This document shows positions 54,314 to 56,562 of a stretch of 56,562 nucleotides of DNA, in pieces. A program made the translations under genes and the position numbers. The notes under the pieces are model-generated. The model worked only from the letters and a program-made list of their open reading frames with translations, did no database searches and had not been told where the DNA came from. The DNA is from a virus: IMG/VR virus record IMGVR_UViG_3300028802_000016, positions 1 through 56,562 of that record. One strand, 5' to 3'. Each line of letters opens with the position of its first letter. Within the stretch, counting starts at the first letter, position 1.

Positions 54314-55033
54314 ATGGCTGAATGGATCTTGATCCCGTGCCTGCGGGCACTGTTCATGGAATTCGACCGGATCGCCCCGTCCCGCGACAAGGCTTCCGAC
54401 GGATCGATCGGCAACGGCGCCCACAGCAAGACGGTCTCCGACCACAATCCGGACGAGACCGGATCGGTGCCGATCCACGACGCGGACCACGTCAACGAGG
54501 TCCACGCGATCGACGTCGACAACAACCTGCGCGAGTCGGACCTGACCATGGAGAAGGTCGTCCAGTTCCTGCTCGGCCGCTGCCGGTCCGGCGCCGAGAA
54601 GCGGCTGCGCTACATCATCTACAACCGGCGCATCTGGTCGGCCTCGTCGAACTGGGTACAGAAGACGTACACCGGGGCATCGCCCCACACTGAACACGCG
54701 CACTTCAGTGCGAGCTACACGAGCGGACTCGAAGCCTCGACGGCTTCCTGGCATCTGGAGGACATCCCCGTGGCACTGACAGCAGCCGACCTGGCGAAGA
54801 TCACCGGCATCGTCAAGACGCAGACCGAGGCGGCCGTAGAGAAGATCGTGGCCACCACCAACGAGGGTGCGCCCGGCGACCGCGCGCTTCCGGAGTCGCC
54901 CGTCGGTCACGCCGCGAACGTGCAGCGGATGCCCGGCGCGCCGTTCTCGGACAAGCAGATGATGGTGTACGAGTACCTGGGCGCCATCGGCGCCGCCATC
55001 GATGAGCTGCGCAAGCTGGGCAGCTCGCGATGA
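54314..55033 (+). CDS. Endolysin with a peptidase M15-like domain
   Basis: The 239-residue protein has the metal-site pattern of M15 peptidases: S-D-H-N-P near residue 42, V-H-A-I-D-V-D near 63, and S-P-H-T-E-H-A-H-F-S near 125. These Zn-dependent enzymes cut peptide crosslinks of the cell wall. The C-terminal ~90 residues may target the wall. AGGAGGAG lies 11 bases upstream. Confidence 0.75.
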   Translation: MAEWILIPCLRALFMEFDRIAPSRDKASDGSIGNGAHSKTVSDHNPDETGSVPIHDADHVNEVHAIDVDNNLRESDLTMEKVVQFLLGRCRSGAEKRLRYIIYNRRIWSASSNWVQKTYTGASPHTEHAHFSASYTSGLEASTASWHLEDIPVALTAADLAKITGIVKTQTEAAVEKIVATTNEGAPGDRALPESPVGHAANVQRMPGAPFSDKQMMVYEYLGAIGAAIDELRKLGSSR

Positions 55034-55284
55034 CCAACCCGTTCAAGACCGCGCCGGTCGCCACGCTGATCACCACCATGACGGCGCTGCTGGCCGTCCT
55101 CGTCTACCTCCAGGGGACCGGTCTGATCACCGGCCAGGCGGCCGTCTGGGTGGGCGTCGCCGTCGGCGTGCTTCAGGTGCTGCTCGGCCTGTACGCCCGA
55201 TCGAAGGCGACCCCGGTCGCGGACCCGAAGGACGACCTCGGCCGTCCGCTGGTCCCGGCGAAGCTCGTGCCGCCCGTCCGGTAA
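55030..55284 (+). CDS. Holin with two transmembrane segments
   Basis: The 84-residue protein has segments at residues about 10-28 and 36-55 and a short polar tail ending V-P-P-V-R. It overlaps the endolysin stop (ATGA). The size, two spans and position fit a class II holin. It ends in TAA, an uncommon stop codon in this genome. Confidence 0.7.
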   Translation: MTNPFKTAPVATLITTMTALLAVLVYLQGTGLITGQAAVWVGVAVGVLQVLLGLYARSKATPVADPKDDLGRPLVPAKLVPPVR

Positions 55285-55296
55285 ACGCAACAAACG

Positions 55297-55309
55297 CAAG
55301 ATCAAAAAC
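55297..55309 (+). promoter_or_regulatory. GATCAAAAAC motif variant before a Shine-Dalgarno sequence
   Basis: CAAGATCAAAAAC is intergenic and directly precedes GAGGAGGAG and the ATG at 55319. No coding constraint acts on it. Confidence 0.55.
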
Positions 55310-55318
55310 GAGGAGGAG

Positions 55319-55588
55319 ATGAGCGTGCAGCAGCCCAGCGTCAACCGGGCAGTCCACTACGTCTCGGCGGGCTCCGCCGACGGCAAGTACCCGTCCGTCT
55401 GCCGGGCGGCCACCATCACCGAGGTCGCCGACGAGATGCCCTCGGATCTCGGCGTCTGGCGTGTCGGCCTGATGGTGGTCAACCCGACGGGCGTCCACTT
55501 CCGGCCCCTGTCCGAGGGCGGCGTGAAGTACGCCAGCGCCGACGACGGGCTGGTGCCGTACACCTGGCACTGGCCGGAGCGGGTCTAG
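55319..55588 (+). CDS. Small protein after the lysis genes
   Basis: The 89-residue protein begins M-S-V-Q-Q-P-S-V-N-R-A-V-H-Y-V-S. It is largely beta with Y-P-S-V-C-R-A-A-T-I and W-H-W-P-E-R-V at the end. It resembles short actinophage proteins found near the lysis region. Its 3' end meets a convergent gene. Confidence 0.6.
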   Translation: MSVQQPSVNRAVHYVSAGSADGKYPSVCRAATITEVADEMPSDLGVWRVGLMVVNPTGVHFRPLSEGGVKYASADDGLVPYTWHWPERV

Positions 55589-55749
55589 CCGGGCGGCTGC
55601 CGGTTCCACGGAGCGGGCACCGGCAGCCCCCAACTGAACGCGAAGTGAAGCCCGAGGAAGGCCAGGCCGAACAGCAGCATGTTGATCGAGCCGAGCCCTA
55701 CTCCGAGCGCGGCCAGGAACCAGATGATCGCTGCGATCAAGGCAAACAT
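55585..55749 (-). CDS. Small membrane protein
   Basis: The 54-residue protein begins M-F-A-L-I-A-A-I-I-W-F-L-A-A-L and has two membrane spans, then a short Pro-rich tail. Similar two-span proteins are common in actinophages. It overlaps the convergent gene end by a few bases. No clear ribosome-binding site was found. Confidence 0.6.
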   Translation of the reverse strand: MFALIAAIIWFLAALGVGLGSINMLLFGLAFLGLHFAFSWGLPVPAPWNRQPPG

Positions 55750-55793
55750 GCCAGACTGGTACCCGCAGCGAGCACCGACCGAAACGAGGACCG

Positions 55794-56144
55794 ATGGCCG
55801 GACGTACCCCTCTGACGGTGGCCAGCGTAAGCCGCCTCGTGCTGACGCCCTTCCCGGCGCCGAGCGTGGCCGGGGACGTGGCCAACGGCAACGTCAGCCC
55901 GAACGACGGGGCGACCTTCCTGGCCGTACTCTCCGGCGACGCCAGCTCGCACGGCCTGACCGTGACGGTGGCCTCCGGAGTGGATGGGCTGACCGCCGGG
56001 CCCCGCCCGTACACGATCCCCGGGTCGGCGAGCGGGACGCAGATCGTCGGCCCGTTCCCGCTCCAGTTCTACGGCTCGCAGCTCCTGTGGAACGTCGACT
56101 CCGCCCAGCTCAAGGTCGCGGCGTATTCGCTTCTGGGGCCCTGA
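55794..56144 (+). CDS. Possible virion decoration protein
   Basis: The 116-residue beta-rich protein starts M-A-G-R-T-P-L-T-V-A-S-V-S-R and has T-F-L-A-V-L-S-G-D-A, later F-P-L-Q-F-Y-G-S-Q-L-L-W-N. This looks like a small beta-sandwich. GAGG lies four bases before the ATG. Its end overlaps the minus-strand gene by 35 bases. Confidence 0.55.
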   Translation: MAGRTPLTVASVSRLVLTPFPAPSVAGDVANGNVSPNDGATFLAVLSGDASSHGLTVTVASGVDGLTAGPRPYTIPGSASGTQIVGPFPLQFYGSQLLWNVDSAQLKVAAYSLLGP

Positions 56145-56304
56145 GATAGCGGACCCGCTTGCCTTCGACGTATTCGACACCCTCATACGTCCATCCGGCG
56201 GCCAGCATCGTCTCGACCGTCTCGGTGAGGTCGCCGTCTCCGGCGATCACCGCGTCCACCTGGCGGCAGCTCTTCAGGTGGGCGGCCAGCTCGGCGGCGC
56301 CCAC
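56110..56304 (-). CDS. Small protein, unknown
   Basis: The 64-residue protein starts at a GTG overlapping the upstream stop: G-A-A-E-L-A-A-H-L-K-S-C-R-Q. It is helical at first, then has beta-like E-Y-V-E-G-K-R-V-R-Y-L. No family is recognised. Confidence 0.55.
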   Translation of the reverse strand: MGAAELAAHLKSCRQVDAVIAGDGDLTETVETMLAAGWTYEGVEYVEGKRVRYLRAPEANTPRP

Positions 56305-56453
56305 TACTTCTTGCCCTTCTTCGGGTTCTTGGCCTTGACGATCTTCTTGTCGCCGTAGACGGGCTTCTGCACCTTCATGGGGGGCGTTTTGGCCTTGCTC
56401 GCCTTCTCGCCGCGATCCGAGCGTCCACGGAACACGCTGTCGAAGAATCCCAT
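56304..56453 (-). CDS. Small Lys-rich protein
   Basis: The 49-residue protein starts M-G-F-F-D-S-V-F-R-G and becomes Lys-rich (K-A-S-K-A-K-T, later K-N-P-K-K-G-K-K). AGGAGGAG precedes it, and the GATCGAAAAC motif lies just before that. The left end of the window contains a truncated copy of its start. Confidence 0.6.
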   Translation of the reverse strand: MGFFDSVFRGRSDRGEKASKAKTPPMKVQKPVYGDKKIVKAKNPKKGKK

Positions 56454-56562
56454 CAGCTCTCCTCCTGGTTGTTTTCGATCTTGTACGTGAGCCGGTAGTC
56501 GGGTTGAAGATTCAATTCGTCGGCCCAGCGGTAGCCGCCGTCCTCGGTCAGGTACCACCAGC
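56437..56562. repeat. Right copy of the 126-bp terminal overlap
   Basis: Identical to bases 11-136. It contains the start of the Lys-rich gene, a motif copy at 56471-56483, and the end of the HNH gene. Confidence 0.85.

Noticed and set aside
1-56562. CRISPR arrays.
   Set aside because: No regularly spaced repeats of 24-40 bases with unique spacers were seen.

Overview
The window is an essentially complete genome of a tailed double-stranded DNA phage with a siphovirus-type gene order and high GC content. The host is probably Streptomyces or a close relative. This rests on frequent GTG starts, Streptomyces-type promoters, two secreted inhibitors of the Streptomyces I36 type, and proteins resembling known actinophage families. 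Bases 11-136 recur exactly at 56437-56562, so the contig closes into a circle. I see no integrase, DNA polymerase, primase or replicative helicase.

Layout. (1) 55585-56453 and 27-6310, minus strand when read across the join: HNH endonuclease, small Cys-rich proteins, an Ltp-type superinfection-exclusion lipoprotein, an ERF single-strand annealing protein and a winged-helix replication-type protein. (2) 6311-6474: a divergent control region. (3) 6475-12204, plus strand: two ParB-like proteins, small Cys-rich genes, and the small and large terminase subunits. (4) 12205-19378: an accessory region of very small genes mixed with seven tRNA or tRNA-like genes, several ORF-free stretches that can fold strongly, a secreted peptidase inhibitor, an XRE regulator and a macrodomain protein. 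(5) 19383-31661: portal, MuF-type head protein, a giant protein with a Nudix box and a probable ADP-ribosyltransferase C-terminus, and a maturation protease. (6) 31725-36330, mostly minus strand: a second peptidase inhibitor, a DUF1810 protein, a methyltransferase and a double glycosyltransferase. (7) 36431-53392: capsid, connectors, tail genes, tape measure and minor tail proteins. (8) 53447-55284: lysis genes.

The most unusual signals are the following. The first is a 10-bp word, GATCGAAAAC, scattered over the genome; at least six copies sit just before Shine-Dalgarno sequences. The second is a promoter family with a TATGCT -10 box and a transcribed GACAGACA leader. The third is a set of tRNA-like genes with insertions in, or unusually short, anticodon arms. 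The fourth is a virion-linked Nudix plus ADP-ribosyltransferase protein, with a macrodomain gene elsewhere in the genome. All functions are read from sequence motifs by eye; no database search was run.
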